Assembly: GCA_025963385.1 (NCBI GenBank)
Contig: JAOPUT010000077.1
Span: 62,001-126,000, forward strand
DNA length: 64,000 nt
Reading direction: 5' to 3'
Origin: Mycobacterium sp.
GTDB taxonomy: Bacteria > Actinomycetota > Actinomycetes > Mycobacteriales > Mycobacteriaceae
Positions 26,347-34,872 of the stretch are shown one piece after another. Each line of letters opens with the position of its first letter. Position 1 is the stretch's first letter. Both the position numbers and the translations under genes were made by a program. The notes beneath the pieces were generated by a model. The model had not been told where the DNA came from, made no database searches, and saw nothing but the letters and a program-made list of their open reading frames with translations.

Positions 26347-26382
26347 CTTGACCTCTGGCCATCAGCCTGCCATGGTGGGCTG

Positions 26383-27105
26383 ATGGCCCTCCAACCCGTC
26401 AACCGCCGGTCGGTACCCGAAGACGTCTTCGAGCAGATCGTCGCCGAAGTGCTCAACGGCGACATGCAACCCGGCGAGGCGCTGCCCAGTGAGCGCCGCC
26501 TCGCCGAGGTGCTCGGCGTCTCCCGGCCCGCCGTTCGCGAGGCCATCAAACGCCTCACCGAGACCGGACTGGTGGAAGTGCGCCAGGGTGACGCCACCAC
26601 CGTGCGCGACTTCCGTCGCCACGCGGGGCTCGACCTTCTCCCCCGCCTGCTGATCCGCTCGGGCGAGGTCGACGTGACCGTCGTGCGCAGCATCCTGGAG
26701 ACCCGCCTGCACAACGGTCCCAAGATCGCCGAACTCGCGGCACGGCGCAGGCGGCCCGAACTGGCGGCGCTACTCGACTCCTCGGTCGAGGCGCTCGCAG
26801 GCGAGGACGATCCTGTCGAGCGCCAGCGGCATGCCTTGACGTTCTGGGACCACGTCGTCGACGGCGCGGACTCGATCGCCTTTCGCTTGATGTACAACAC
26901 CCTGCGCGCGACGTACGAGCCCGCCCTGCCCGCGCTCGCGGTGATGATGGCCGACGAGGTGGGCAGGCCCGACGCCTACCGCAGCGTCGCGGCCGCGATC
27001 CGTGAGGGGGATCCGGCCGCCGCCGAACGCGCCGCCCGCGACCTTCTCGAGCCTGCGACCGTAGGTCTGCTCGCCGCCCTCGACGAGCTGGAGCACCACT
27101 CGTGA
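26383..27105 (+). CDS. GntR-family regulator, FadR subfamily
   Basis: A 240-residue regulator. The winged helix-turn-helix is [20 protein letters not shown] with [20 protein letters not shown]; the C-terminal ~160 residues are an all-helical FCD/FadR_C-like ligand domain ([20 protein letters not shown]). Mycobacterial relatives (Mce1R, Mce2R) control lipid uptake. A perfect TGGTATGACCA palindrome lies 36 bp before the start. The stop overlaps the next gene's GTG by 4 bp (GTGA), so it is coupled to the sterol-desaturase-family gene and presumably controls it, likely in response to a fatty acyl or sterol ligand. Confidence 0.88.
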   Translation: MALQPVNRRSVPEDVFEQIVAEVLNGDMQPGEALPSERRLAEVLGVSRPAVREAIKRLTETGLVEVRQGDATTVRDFRRHAGLDLLPRLLIRSGEVDVTVVRSILETRLHNGPKIAELAARRRRPELAALLDSSVEALAGEDDPVERQRHALTFWDHVVDGADSIAFRLMYNTLRATYEPALPALAVMMADEVGRPDAYRSVAAAIREGDPAAAERAARDLLEPATVGLLAALDELEHHS

Positions 27106-27773
27106 CGACCACGACCCGACCCGAACGCCGGGCCTTCTCCCTTGCGGATGCGCGACGCGAGTTCGCGACCCACCCGTCGCCGTGGCTGCTCGGCGCCTCC
27201 CTGGCCATCGCGCTGACCACCCGAATCTACCTCGGGGACTGGCAGTTCACCGATGCGCTGGTCCCGCTGGCGATGCTTGCCGTCTTCCCGTTCTTCGAGT
27301 GGCTGGTCCACGTCGTCGTGCTGCACTGGCGCCCGCGACGTCTCGGTTTCCTCACCATCGACCCGCTGCTGGCGCGCAAGCACCGCGAGCACCACGTCGA
27401 CCCGCGTCAGGTGCCGCTGATCTTCATCCCGTGGCGCGCCCTGCTGTGGATCCTGCCGGTTGCGGTGGCGATCGCGGCGCTTGCCTTTCCACGACCCAGC
27501 CTCGGACTGACCTACCTGGTGTTCCTCGGCGTGCTGGGGTTGGCCTACGAATGGTGCCACTACCTGATCCACAGCGACTACAAGCCCAAAACACGGATCT
27601 ACCGGGCGATTTGGCGAAACCACCGCCAGCATCACTTCAAGAACGAGCACTACTGGTTCACGGTGACGACAGCAGGCACCGCCGATCGCGTGCTGGGCAC
27701 CTACCCCGACCCGGTCACCGTCGCATCGTCACCGACCGCGAAGCACCTCCATGCGACTACGCCTGGACGATGA
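27102..27773 (+). CDS. Sterol desaturase / fatty acid hydroxylase family membrane protein
   Basis: A 223-residue di-iron membrane oxygenase. The His clusters expected for the superfamily are visible: [32 protein letters not shown] and [14 protein letters not shown]. Four hydrophobic segments place the active site at the cytosolic face. Family reactions are C-4 methyl oxidation, C5 desaturation or fatty acid hydroxylation. GTG 27102 overlaps the FadR-like stop. The C-terminus overlaps the convergent L,D-transpeptidase gene by 17 bp. The substrate is unknown; the FadR-like partner favours a lipid. Confidence 0.88.
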   Translation: MTTTTRPERRAFSLADARREFATHPSPWLLGASLAIALTTRIYLGDWQFTDALVPLAMLAVFPFFEWLVHVVVLHWRPRRLGFLTIDPLLARKHREHHVDPRQVPLIFIPWRALLWILPVAVAIAALAFPRPSLGLTYLVFLGVLGLAYEWCHYLIHSDYKPKTRIYRAIWRNHRQHHFKNEHYWFTVTTAGTADRVLGTYPDPVTVASSPTAKHLHATTPGR

Positions 27774-28503
27774 TCGGGTCCCCGATGCTGACCTGGTCGT
27801 AGTACCAGCCAGCGTTGTCGGGGCTCAGATTGATGCAGCCGTGGCTGACGTTCGAATTGCCCTGCGAGGCCACCGACCACGGCGCCGAGTGGACGTACAC
27901 GCCGCCCCACGTCACCCGGACCGCGTCGTACACGGTCAGCTTGTAGCCCTCGGGGTCGCTCAACGGGATCCCGATGGTGCGGGAGTCCATGATGACCGGT
28001 GACTGCTTCTCGAGCGCGGTGAACGAGCCGATCGGCGTGGGGTGCTTGGGCTTACCCATCGACGCAGGCATCTGCCGTGCCACCGAGCCGTCGATGCTGA
28101 CCGTGAACGTATGCGCGTCCACGTCGGCGACACCCACCACCGAGGCACCTGCCTCGAAGGACGTCTTCGCGCCACCCACCGACAGGGCGATGATGGAGTG
28201 TGCCGGCCAGTAGCTGCTCGGATTCCACTGCACGACGTCGTTCTTGAGCCACACGAAGTTGCCCTGCGGTGCATTCGGCGACGAGATGCTGAATGAGCGC
28301 TCTGCGGCGGCGCGGTCGGCGACGGGCTGGGCGAACGTCACGGTGACCGGCATCGCCACGCCGACGACCTGACCCTTGGCGGGCGAGATGTTCGCGACGG
28401 CAACAGGGCCTGGGGCGGCAGCGAGGCCGGTACCCACCGATCCGCTCAGCAGAAGGGTCGCAATTCCCGCCACCGACAACACATATCGCAGAGCCATACG
28501 CAA
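27757..28503 (-). CDS. ldtA: L,D-transpeptidase, LdtMt1 (LdtA)-like
   Basis: A 248-residue exported cell-wall enzyme that makes 3-to-3 peptidoglycan cross-links and is a carbapenem target. It has an N-terminal signal anchor (~residues 3-30), an Ig-like domain (~35-125, NISPAKGQVVGVAMPVTVTF) and a YkuD domain with the catalytic motif VSHGCINLSPDN and the upstream His of YVHSAPWSV. Architecture and length fit LdtMt1 (Rv0116c); LdtMt2 has an additional Ig domain. TTG 28503 is taken as start because GGAGGT lies exactly 7 bases upstream; ATG 28497 is in frame. It is the only obvious peptidoglycan gene here. Confidence 0.9.
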   Translation of the reverse strand: MRMALRYVLSVAGIATLLLSGSVGTGLAAAPGPVAVANISPAKGQVVGVAMPVTVTFAQPVADRAAAERSFSISSPNAPQGNFVWLKNDVVQWNPSSYWPAHSIIALSVGGAKTSFEAGASVVGVADVDAHTFTVSIDGSVARQMPASMGKPKHPTPIGSFTALEKQSPVIMDSRTIGIPLSDPEGYKLTVYDAVRVTWGGVYVHSAPWSVASQGNSNVSHGCINLSPDNAGWYYDQVSIGDPIIVQA

Positions 28504-28557
28504 CTGACCAACCTCCGAGTGACGGGCTTTCCTAGATGATAGTTCGGTTCGCGAGGA

Positions 28558-29175
28558 CTAAGCGTTAGCCGAGCGCGGGCGAGCCACTGCCAACAGCAGG
28601 TAACCGAGGCCGAGGAACCCGACCGCGAGCAACGAGACGTTCACCGCGACGGCGCCGATTCCGACGCTTCCGGGGTCCAAAAAGTAGTACGGCGCGCGCC
28701 GTCCCGACCGATTCAGGACCACCAGCGCCAACCCCAGGTAGGCCGCGGGGTAGACGAGCCACGCGAACGGTTGCCACCACTTTGCGGTGCCCGCTCCACG
28801 GCCGATCAGCAGCCAGTCGCCGACGGCGAGGATGGGTACGACGACGTGCAGCAGGAAGTTGGCGGGCGTGTATCCCATGCTCCGCCCGGTCAGCAGCAGG
28901 TTCCACACCACCCCGGCGACGACGACGTAGAGCACCACGGCGCCGCGGAGGCCGGTACGGGCATCCGCCCGCGGCCAGAACAGCGTCCACGCGTAATAGG
29001 CGGCCGCGAGGATGTTGGCCTGATACGTGAAGGTGATCAGCCGCCACCCCACCCCGGATCTCGACGTGAACTCGACGGCGAGCATGGCCAGTGCCACGGC
29101 GAGGACGATCGTCGCGCGGACGGCGACCCGCAGCACGGCACGGCTCGTGGGCGGGCTGAGTGGGGGCGTCGTCAC
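28558..29175 (-). CDS. Pr6Pr family membrane protein
   Basis: A 205-residue integral membrane protein with six hydrophobic helices and conserved polar residues of the Pr6Pr family (FTYQANILAAAYY, NFLLHVVVPILAVGDWLL, YYFLDP). The fold is related to FAR-17a/AIG1-like proteins; function in bacteria is unknown. GTG 29175 starts one base after the stop of the DUF7159 gene upstream, so the two form an operon. Confidence 0.82.
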   Translation of the reverse strand: MTTPPLSPPTSRAVLRVAVRATIVLAVALAMLAVEFTSRSGVGWRLITFTYQANILAAAYYAWTLFWPRADARTGLRGAVVLYVVVAGVVWNLLLTGRSMGYTPANFLLHVVVPILAVGDWLLIGRGAGTAKWWQPFAWLVYPAAYLGLALVVLNRSGRRAPYYFLDPGSVGIGAVAVNVSLLAVGFLGLGYLLLAVARPRSANA

Positions 29176-29176
29176 G

Positions 29177-30478
29177 CTAACCGGGTCCGGGCGTCAGCTT
29201 CTCTTTGATGCGCGTCCAGATACCCGGCTTCTTCGTCGGGACCTGGGAGGAGTTGAAGTCGGGATCCATGGGACCCGCGACCGGCGGGACCTGAGGAGCG
29301 ACCTGCACCGGTGGTGCCAACGCGGGATCGATCGGCGGTGCGAGCGCGGGGTCGACCGGGGCCGGAGCTGCCGGGACATCCACCGGGGTGTCGGCGGGCG
29401 CCTGATCGACGGCGGGCGCCTCGGCGGGGGTGTCGACGACCGCGACCGGTGGCTCGTCGTACACCGGCGGCACCGCCTCGGGCGATGGCGGGAGCGCAGC
29501 CTCGACGACCGGGGCAGGCGGGATCGCGACGGGTGGCGGCATGGCCGGTGGCACGGCCTTTACGGCCTCTGGCGACTCGACCCTCGCAGCCGGGACGGGG
29601 CCACTGGGCTGCGCCGTGCGGGCAGGCGAGAGCTGAAGGCTGATCGCGATCGACACCGACACGACGAACGTCACGGCGCCGACGGCCAGCATGGCCACCG
29701 GACCGACGCGGGACAACGTACGGCGGTGCCTGCTCCGCTGCGCCAGGGTGCGCTGCTCTCGTGCGTCGTCGCGGGCATCGACGACGAAGCCGTCGCCGAA
29801 CACGTCGAGTGGCATCTCGGTGCTCTGCGCCGAGGCCAGGGCGGCGCCGCGGGCCAGCGCCAGCTTGGCTTCCTCCGGCGCGAACACCGGCACCGACAGC
29901 GCGTCCTCGAGGCGGTGCATGATCGGCTCGAAGTCACCGGCCGAACCGACCACGACCAGCGCCTCGGGGGCCCAGTCTGCGCGGGTGAAGATCGTGCTCA
30001 ACCATCTGATCAGGTCATCGTCGGAGTCGATGGCGTGGTTGAACGCCGTCTGCACCGCGCCGTCACTGGTGTTCACGATCAGCGAGATCACGGATTGGGG
30101 TTCGATGACGCAGACCGCCGTCGTGGCGTAGCCGAGCACCTCGGCGATACCGCGCGCGAGCGCCTCGGTGGCCTCCGGCATGCGGATGGCCACCACGTTG
30201 TCGAATCCCGACGCCGACAGCGACTCCATCAGCATCGACGCCTGGAGGTCGGCGTCCTCGCTCCAGGTCACGCCGATGGAGTGCAGTCGCAGACCCCTGG
30301 TCGCAGCCATCGCCTCGGTCCGCAGAACTGCCGCCGTCGCCTGCTCGGACGACTGTCTGCCGCCACGTGCGACCGCGAACGAATCGCGATCCATCGTCGC
30401 GCCGTCGGCTTCCTGACCTTCGACGAGCACCAAACCGACGGACGTCGGAGTCATCGACAAGCCGAGGACCGCGTCCAC
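29177..30478 (-). CDS. DUF7159 family membrane protein with proline-rich extracytoplasmic tail
   Basis: A 433-residue mycobacterial protein. Residues ~1-250 form an actin/ASKHA-like soluble domain (VLGLSMTPTSVGLVLVEGQ; ALVVVGSAGDFEP). One transmembrane helix (AMLAVGAVTFVVSVSIAISL, ~263-285) follows a basic stretch, then about 140 residues of Pro/Ala/Val-rich sequence ending in a basic KKPGIWTRIKEKLT tail outside the membrane. GTG 30478 is chosen because the family starts MDxVLGLSMTP and GAAGGGG precedes it. It is the first gene of an operon with the Pr6Pr protein. The family is restricted to mycobacteria as far as I know; function unknown. Confidence 0.83.
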   Translation of the reverse strand: MDAVLGLSMTPTSVGLVLVEGQEADGATMDRDSFAVARGGRQSSEQATAAVLRTEAMAATRGLRLHSIGVTWSEDADLQASMLMESLSASGFDNVVAIRMPEATEALARGIAEVLGYATTAVCVIEPQSVISLIVNTSDGAVQTAFNHAIDSDDDLIRWLSTIFTRADWAPEALVVVGSAGDFEPIMHRLEDALSVPVFAPEEAKLALARGAALASAQSTEMPLDVFGDGFVVDARDDAREQRTLAQRSRHRRTLSRVGPVAMLAVGAVTFVVSVSIAISLQLSPARTAQPSGPVPAARVESPEAVKAVPPAMPPPVAIPPAPVVEAALPPSPEAVPPVYDEPPVAVVDTPAEAPAVDQAPADTPVDVPAAPAPVDPALAPPIDPALAPPVQVAPQVPPVAGPMDPDFNSSQVPTKKPGIWTRIKEKLTPGPG

Positions 30479-30741
30479 ATGTACCCCTTCGGAGCCACGA
30501 GGCGGCCTCGCACGGGCAGCGCCAGCGTGTAGGACCATTCCGCGCGACATTACCCGATGCATCGACGGCGGGCGCGCCGGGCCAAAGAGGCGCCCCGTCC
30601 CGCGGTATTGACCGTGGTGCCTTTTCCGAGTTGTGACCTGTCGTAGACCGAATCCGCCCCATCGCGGCGCAATGATGAGAGCGCGTTGGCTCGAAGCCGC
30701 GTCGGACGAGACGACGAAGTCTTGGTCGGTAAAGGAGGATC

Positions 30742-30975
30742 ATGTCCGCAACGGCACTTCTGACGGACCAGCTGGCGCCGCGCGAGCCGGCCGAGGGGCC
30801 CAGGCACGGCGTGGTCTCGGTACACCTCCTCGGGCTCGGCAACACGACCGCCAGGTGCTCGTGCGGGTGGGCCGGACGGCGGAGATTCCTCAAGGCCGCC
30901 GCGGAGCAGGACGCCTGGGCGCACGCGATCCAGGACGAGTGCGAGGTGTCCTCACCCCTGGTCCTCGCCTGGTGA
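30742..30975 (+). CDS. Small conserved mycobacterial protein (77 aa)
   Basis: A 77-residue protein with a strong ribosome site (AAAGGAGGA, six bases before ATG 30742). It contains a compact motif CSCGWAGRRRFLKAAAEQDAW followed by HAIQDEC: three Cys and one His with Zn-finger-like spacing, preceded by a short beta strand (VVSVHLLG). Similar small proteins occur widely in mycobacteria but have no assigned role. It stands alone between a divergent DUF7159 gene and a convergent dehydratase gene. Confidence 0.75.
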   Translation: MSATALLTDQLAPREPAEGPRHGVVSVHLLGLGNTTARCSCGWAGRRRFLKAAAEQDAWAHAIQDECEVSSPLVLAW

Positions 30976-30990
30976 CTGGTCCGCTCCTGT

Positions 30991-31938
30991 TCATGCGCTG
31001 AGGATCTCCGCAAGTAGGGCTTGCTCGACGTTACCGCCTGACACGATGAGAACCGTTGGCCCAGGCGGTGTTTCGTGACCACGGTAGGCCGCGAGGGCGG
31101 CGGCGCCGCTGGGTTCGGCCACCAGGTGTGCGCGTAACGCGATCTCCCGCACGGCGTCGCGAATGCCGCTCTCGGTCACGGTGATCAGGCCGTCGAGAAC
31201 CTTCTGCAAATGGGCGAACGTCAGCGCCGACGGCTGGGACCGAAGGCCATCGGCGATGGTGCGGTTGCGGTCCGCGATCGACCAGTCGACGCGATGCCCG
31301 GCGGCCAGGCCCGCCGCGGTGTCGGCGGCCAGTTCCGGTTCCACGCCGATGACCTTCGCCTGGGGCACCAGCGCCTTGACGGCGGTGCCCACACCCGATG
31401 CCAACCCCCCGCCGCTGACCGGGACGATGACGGTCGCGACGTCAGGCAGGTCCTCGACGATTTCTAGCCCGATGGTCCCTTGACCGGCGATGACGTCGGG
31501 ATGGTCGAACGGCGGGATGAGGACGCCCCCCGTACGAGCCACCACCTCGTCCGCGACCTTCTCGCGCTGACCGGCGGCGCACAACACCACCTCGGCACCG
31601 AGGCCGCGGGTCGCTGCGATCTTGACGTGCGGAGTCTCCTCGGGCATGACGATCGAGGCGTTGACGCCGAACTTCGCCGCCGCGTAGGCCACGGCCTGGG
31701 CATGGTTGCCGCTCGAGTACGTGACGACCCCCCTGGCCCGGGTGGCATCGTCGAGTCGCGCCATCGCGTTGAATGCGCCTCGGACCTTGAAGGCCCCGAT
31801 CGCCTGGAGATTCTCCGGCTTGAGCCACAGCGGACGTTCCGGGTCACCCCACGGCGCGGGAACCAGCGGGGTGCGGACCACCGAGCCACGTATGCGTTCG
31901 CCCGCCGCGCGGATGTCGTCGATCGTGACCAGTTGCAT
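30991..31938 (-). CDS. Threonine/serine dehydratase (PLP fold II)
   Basis: A 315-residue PLP enzyme that would deaminate L-threonine or L-serine. The Schiff-base Lys is in GAFKVRGAFN (~residue 52), with SSGNHAQA substrate loop, GSGGG-type phosphate loop PVSGGGLASG and the Ser near the pyridine nitrogen in IVSGGN. It lacks the C-terminal ACT-like regulatory domain of biosynthetic IlvA, so it is of the catabolic, unregulated type (also possible: serine racemase or hydroxyaspartate dehydratase). ATG 31938. It is divergent from the thioesterase gene. Confidence 0.88.
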   Translation of the reverse strand: MQLVTIDDIRAAGERIRGSVVRTPLVPAPWGDPERPLWLKPENLQAIGAFKVRGAFNAMARLDDATRARGVVTYSSGNHAQAVAYAAAKFGVNASIVMPEETPHVKIAATRGLGAEVVLCAAGQREKVADEVVARTGGVLIPPFDHPDVIAGQGTIGLEIVEDLPDVATVIVPVSGGGLASGVGTAVKALVPQAKVIGVEPELAADTAAGLAAGHRVDWSIADRNRTIADGLRSQPSALTFAHLQKVLDGLITVTESGIRDAVREIALRAHLVAEPSGAAALAAYRGHETPPGPTVLIVSGGNVEQALLAEILSA

Positions 31939-32199
31939 TACCGTCGCCTCGCCGTGAAGTGGGTGCTACCTGATGTTCCCGCCGCAGAGACATCGAATCG
32001 CTTGCGCACGAGCAACTCTCGAAGGAAGACGGCGATGATTGAGCGCCGCAGGCACGCGCCGATCTCGCGGCAGAACACCCTGGCCGGCGGGAGCACGACC
32101 GCGGCGTGACCGCCCGCCTCGACGCGGCGCTGCCACCCCGCGGGCCGCCGCCGGCCGGGTTCGTGGGTGCTCACCCTGAGCAATCCTAAGGTGTCCTGT
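31939..32199. other. Divergent intergenic region with a possible 24-codon ORF
   Basis: This 261-bp region separates the dehydratase (minus) from the thioesterase (plus). It contains a short plus-strand ORF at 32035-32109 (ATG, 24 codons, starting MIERRRHAPISRQ) with GAAGGAAG seven bases before its ATG, and a GC-rich hairpin-prone stretch near 32140-32160. A regulatory leader is possible but unproven. The minus-strand TTG ORF over the same bases lacks a ribosome site. Confidence 0.4.
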
Positions 32200-32673
32200 G
32201 TGACCCAACCGTTCTCGTTGCCGATCGTGCCCCGCTATGCCGAAGTCGATCAGCAGGGCGTGGTGTTCCACGGTCACTACCTGACGTGGTTCGAGGAGAC
32301 GTCGGGCGCGTTCTTCGACCACCTGGGGTTGCCCTTCAGCGAGTTCGAGGCGTGGGGACTCGACGTTCAGGTGGTCCATGCCGAGGTCGACTTCCTGGCG
32401 CCGATCCGCTGGCGCGACGCCGTGCGCGTCGAGGCGAGATGCGAGTCGACCGGGGCCACCAGCTTCACCCTGCTCTTCGAGGCGCTTCGACGCGACGACG
32501 ACGGTGCCGACGTCACCGCGGCACGCGGACGCAACGTCTACGTGGTCGTGTCGACCGATGACTGGGCCAAGCGCGAGATTCCGCCCGGATTGCGGACCGC
32601 ACTCACTTCTGTTGCGGGTCAAGGCCGGAACGCGATTGATGGCGGTATCGAGAAAGGTACTGTCACCACATGA
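32200..32673 (+). CDS. Hotdog-fold acyl-CoA thioesterase (4HBT family)
   Basis: A 157-residue single hotdog domain. The 4-hydroxybenzoyl-CoA thioesterase/YbgC signature is RYAEVDQQGVVFHGHYLTWF with the catalytic Asp, then VDFLAPIRWRDAVRVEA. It should hydrolyse acyl-CoA esters in the cytosol. GTG 32200 (VTQPFSL) is selected as the start; a TTG at 32167 would add eleven unlike residues. Its TGA overlaps the agmatinase ATG (ATGA), so they are translated together, an unusual pairing. Confidence 0.82.
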   Translation: MTQPFSLPIVPRYAEVDQQGVVFHGHYLTWFEETSGAFFDHLGLPFSEFEAWGLDVQVVHAEVDFLAPIRWRDAVRVEARCESTGATSFTLLFEALRRDDDGADVTAARGRNVYVVVSTDDWAKREIPPGLRTALTSVAGQGRNAIDGGIEKGTVTT

Positions 32674-33737
32674 GCCACGACCACCTCGAATCGGCTGGCG
32701 ACCGTGCGCCGCACCGCGAACTGGCGCCGGGAATGGCCGAGCAACTCGACCTGCCCCATTCGGGTCTTGCCACGTTCGGACACCGGCCCTTCCTGACCGA
32801 GGTCGAACAACTCGAGTCGTGGCGCCCCGACGTTGCGATCGTGGGAGCTCCGTTCGACGTCGGCACCACCAATCGGCCCGGCGCGCGCTTCGGTCCGCGC
32901 GCGATCAGGGCCACCGCCTACGAGCCGGGCACCTATCACATGGACCTCGGTCTGGAGATCTTCGACTGGTTGGAGGTCGTCGACTTCGGCGATGCGTTCT
33001 GCCCGCACGGCCAGACCGAGGTATCCCACCAGAACATCAAGGAACGTGTCGCCGCCGTGGCCTCTCGCGGCATCGTGCCGGTGGTACTCGGCGGGGACCA
33101 CTCGATCACGTGGCCGGCGGCGACGGCAGTGGCCGACGTCCACGGCTACGGCAACGTCGGCATCGTGCACTTCGACGCGCACGCCGACACGGCCGACATC
33201 ATCGACGGCAATCTCGCCAGCCACGGCACGCCCATGCGCCGTCTCATCGAGTCGGGCGCGGTTCCCGGTACGCACTTCGTCCAGGTCGGCCTGCGCGGGT
33301 ACTGGCCGCCGCAGGACACCTTCGAGTGGATGCAGGAGCAGGGCATGGTGTGGCACACCATGCAGGAGATCTGGGAGCGGGGGTTCAAGGCCGTCATGGT
33401 CGATGCCGTCGGCGAGGCGCTCGCCAAGGCGGACAAGCTCTACCTCTCCGTGGACATTGACGTGCTCGACCCGGCGCATGCGCCAGGCACGGGCACTCCG
33501 GAGCCGGGCGGTATCACCAGCGTCGATCTATTGCGGATGGTGCGGCAGCTCTGCTACGAGCACGACGTGGCAGGGGTCGACGTCGTCGAGGTCGCCCCCG
33601 CCTACGACCACGCCGAGCTCACGGTGAACGCCGCGCACCGCGTGGTCTTCGAGGCGCTCGCAGGAATGGCGGCCAGGCGGCGCGACGCCGCAGGCGCCGA
33701 GATGGGGCCGCCGGGCAGGCGACCGCCGTCGGAGTGA
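32670..33737 (+). CDS. speB: Agmatinase / ureohydrolase family
   Basis: A 355-residue binuclear Mn enzyme that removes urea from a guanidino compound. Metal ligands appear in order: VVLGGDHSITW, VHFDAHADT and LSVDIDVLDPAHAPGTGTPE. This favours agmatinase or guanidinobutyrase over arginase, because the longer N-terminal extension (~50 residues) and PGTGTPEPGG fit the agmatinase-like group. It is coupled to the thioesterase upstream by ATGA. The Lys/Arg/Gly-rich C-terminus is disordered. Exact substrate (agmatine, guanidinobutyrate, guanidinopropionate) is open. Confidence 0.87.
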   Translation: MSHDHLESAGDRAPHRELAPGMAEQLDLPHSGLATFGHRPFLTEVEQLESWRPDVAIVGAPFDVGTTNRPGARFGPRAIRATAYEPGTYHMDLGLEIFDWLEVVDFGDAFCPHGQTEVSHQNIKERVAAVASRGIVPVVLGGDHSITWPAATAVADVHGYGNVGIVHFDAHADTADIIDGNLASHGTPMRRLIESGAVPGTHFVQVGLRGYWPPQDTFEWMQEQGMVWHTMQEIWERGFKAVMVDAVGEALAKADKLYLSVDIDVLDPAHAPGTGTPEPGGITSVDLLRMVRQLCYEHDVAGVDVVEVAPAYDHAELTVNAAHRVVFEALAGMAARRRDAAGAEMGPPGRRPPSE

Positions 33738-33741
33738 GGGG

Positions 33742-34626
33742 TCAGGCCTTCTTGAGGGTGAACTGGCAGATGTCGGTGTAGCCCTCGGTGAACAGCTCGG
33801 CGCAGCCGGTGAGGTAGCGCATGTAGCGGTCGTAGACCTCTTGCGACTGGATCGCGATGGCCTCGTCCTTGCGCGACTCGAGGGCGTTGGCCCAGATCTC
33901 CAGGGTGCGGGCGTAGTGCAGCCGCAGCGGCTGGATCCTGGTGATCTCGAATCCGGCCTTGCCTGCATGCTTCTCGACGTCCTCCACCTTGGGAAGCATT
34001 CCACCGGGGAAGATCTCGTCCATGATGAACTTGAAGAACTTCAGCTTCGTCATCGTCAACGGCAGCCCGCGCTCGGTGAACTCCGCGTCGCTCGGCTTGA
34101 TGATGGTGTGCAGCAGCATGACGCCGTCGTCGGGCAACGCCGAGTAGGCCATCTTGAAGAAGTCGTCGTAGCGGTCGCGGCCGAAGTGCTCGAAGGCGCC
34201 GATCGACACGATGCGGTCGACGGGCTCGTGGAACTGCTCCCAGCCCTCGAGGAGGACCTCTTTGCTCCGCGCGCTACCGGACTTCGCGAGGAGTTCCTTG
34301 ACGTGCGCTTGCTGATTCTTGCTAAGCGTGAGTCCGACGACGTTCACGTCGTAGCGCTCGATGGCCCGGTTGAGGGTCGCACCCCAGCCGCAGCCGATGT
34401 CGAGAAGCGTCATACCCGGCTCGAGACCGAGTTTGCCGAGGGACAGGTCGATCTTGGCGATCTGCGCCTCTTCCAGCGTCATGTCATCGCGCTCGAAGTA
34501 GGCACAGCTGTAGGTCTGGGTGGGATCCAGGAACAGCCGGAAGAAGTCGTCGGACAGATCGTAGTGGGCCTGCACGTCTTCGAAGTGCGGCTTTAGCCCC
34601 TGATCGTCACTCTTTGTGTCTGGCAA
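33742..34626 (-). CDS. Mycolic acid cyclopropane synthase / methyltransferase family
   Basis: A 294-residue SAM-dependent enzyme modifying meromycolate chains on AcpM. The family start is HFEDVQAHYDLSDDFFRLFL, the SAM loop LLDIGCGWGATLNRAI (~residues 72-88), then VDRIVSIGAFEHFG and the C-terminal YMRYLTGCAELF. It resembles MmaA/PcaA/CmaA proteins, which make cyclopropanes, methyl branches or oxygenated groups; which of these cannot be told from sequence alone. It is transcribed from a 246-bp intergenic region holding an AACC-N4-GGTT inverted repeat. It is the mycobacterial hallmark of the window. Confidence 0.9.
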   Translation of the reverse strand: MPDTKSDDQGLKPHFEDVQAHYDLSDDFFRLFLDPTQTYSCAYFERDDMTLEEAQIAKIDLSLGKLGLEPGMTLLDIGCGWGATLNRAIERYDVNVVGLTLSKNQQAHVKELLAKSGSARSKEVLLEGWEQFHEPVDRIVSIGAFEHFGRDRYDDFFKMAYSALPDDGVMLLHTIIKPSDAEFTERGLPLTMTKLKFFKFIMDEIFPGGMLPKVEDVEKHAGKAGFEITRIQPLRLHYARTLEIWANALESRKDEAIAIQSQEVYDRYMRYLTGCAELFTEGYTDICQFTLKKA

Positions 34627-34872
34627 ATCTCAGCCTTTGGCGTCTCGTTGTATCGTCAGCGGCTCCACATGCTGAAGAGCCTCCCCCGACGTCTGCGCAA
34701 TGCACGCAGACTACCCGAAACGGGAAGTAGACAACCAATCGGTTCACCGCGTCATCACGGCGGCCATCAACCCGTCGGCGGCGGTGCCGCGACCGCTCGA
34801 CCCGTTGCCGCTCGGGGCGCGACATCGGTGCGGACCTGCCGGAAGTCTGTTTGCTGGAGTCTCGGGCACGGG
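34627..34872. other. Promoter region of the mycolic acid methyltransferase gene
   Basis: A 246-bp gap between two minus-strand genes. I see no convincing coding sequence. AACCAATCGGTT (34733-34744) is an inverted repeat of AACC/GGTT around four bases, the shape of a TetR-type operator, about 107 bp upstream of the methyltransferase start. The rest is unremarkable. Confidence 0.45.

Noticed and set aside
31938-32183. An 81-codon minus-strand ORF from TTG 32183
   Set aside because: No ribosome site, Arg/Gly/Pro-biased sequence and no family; it overlaps a better-supported short plus-strand ORF.
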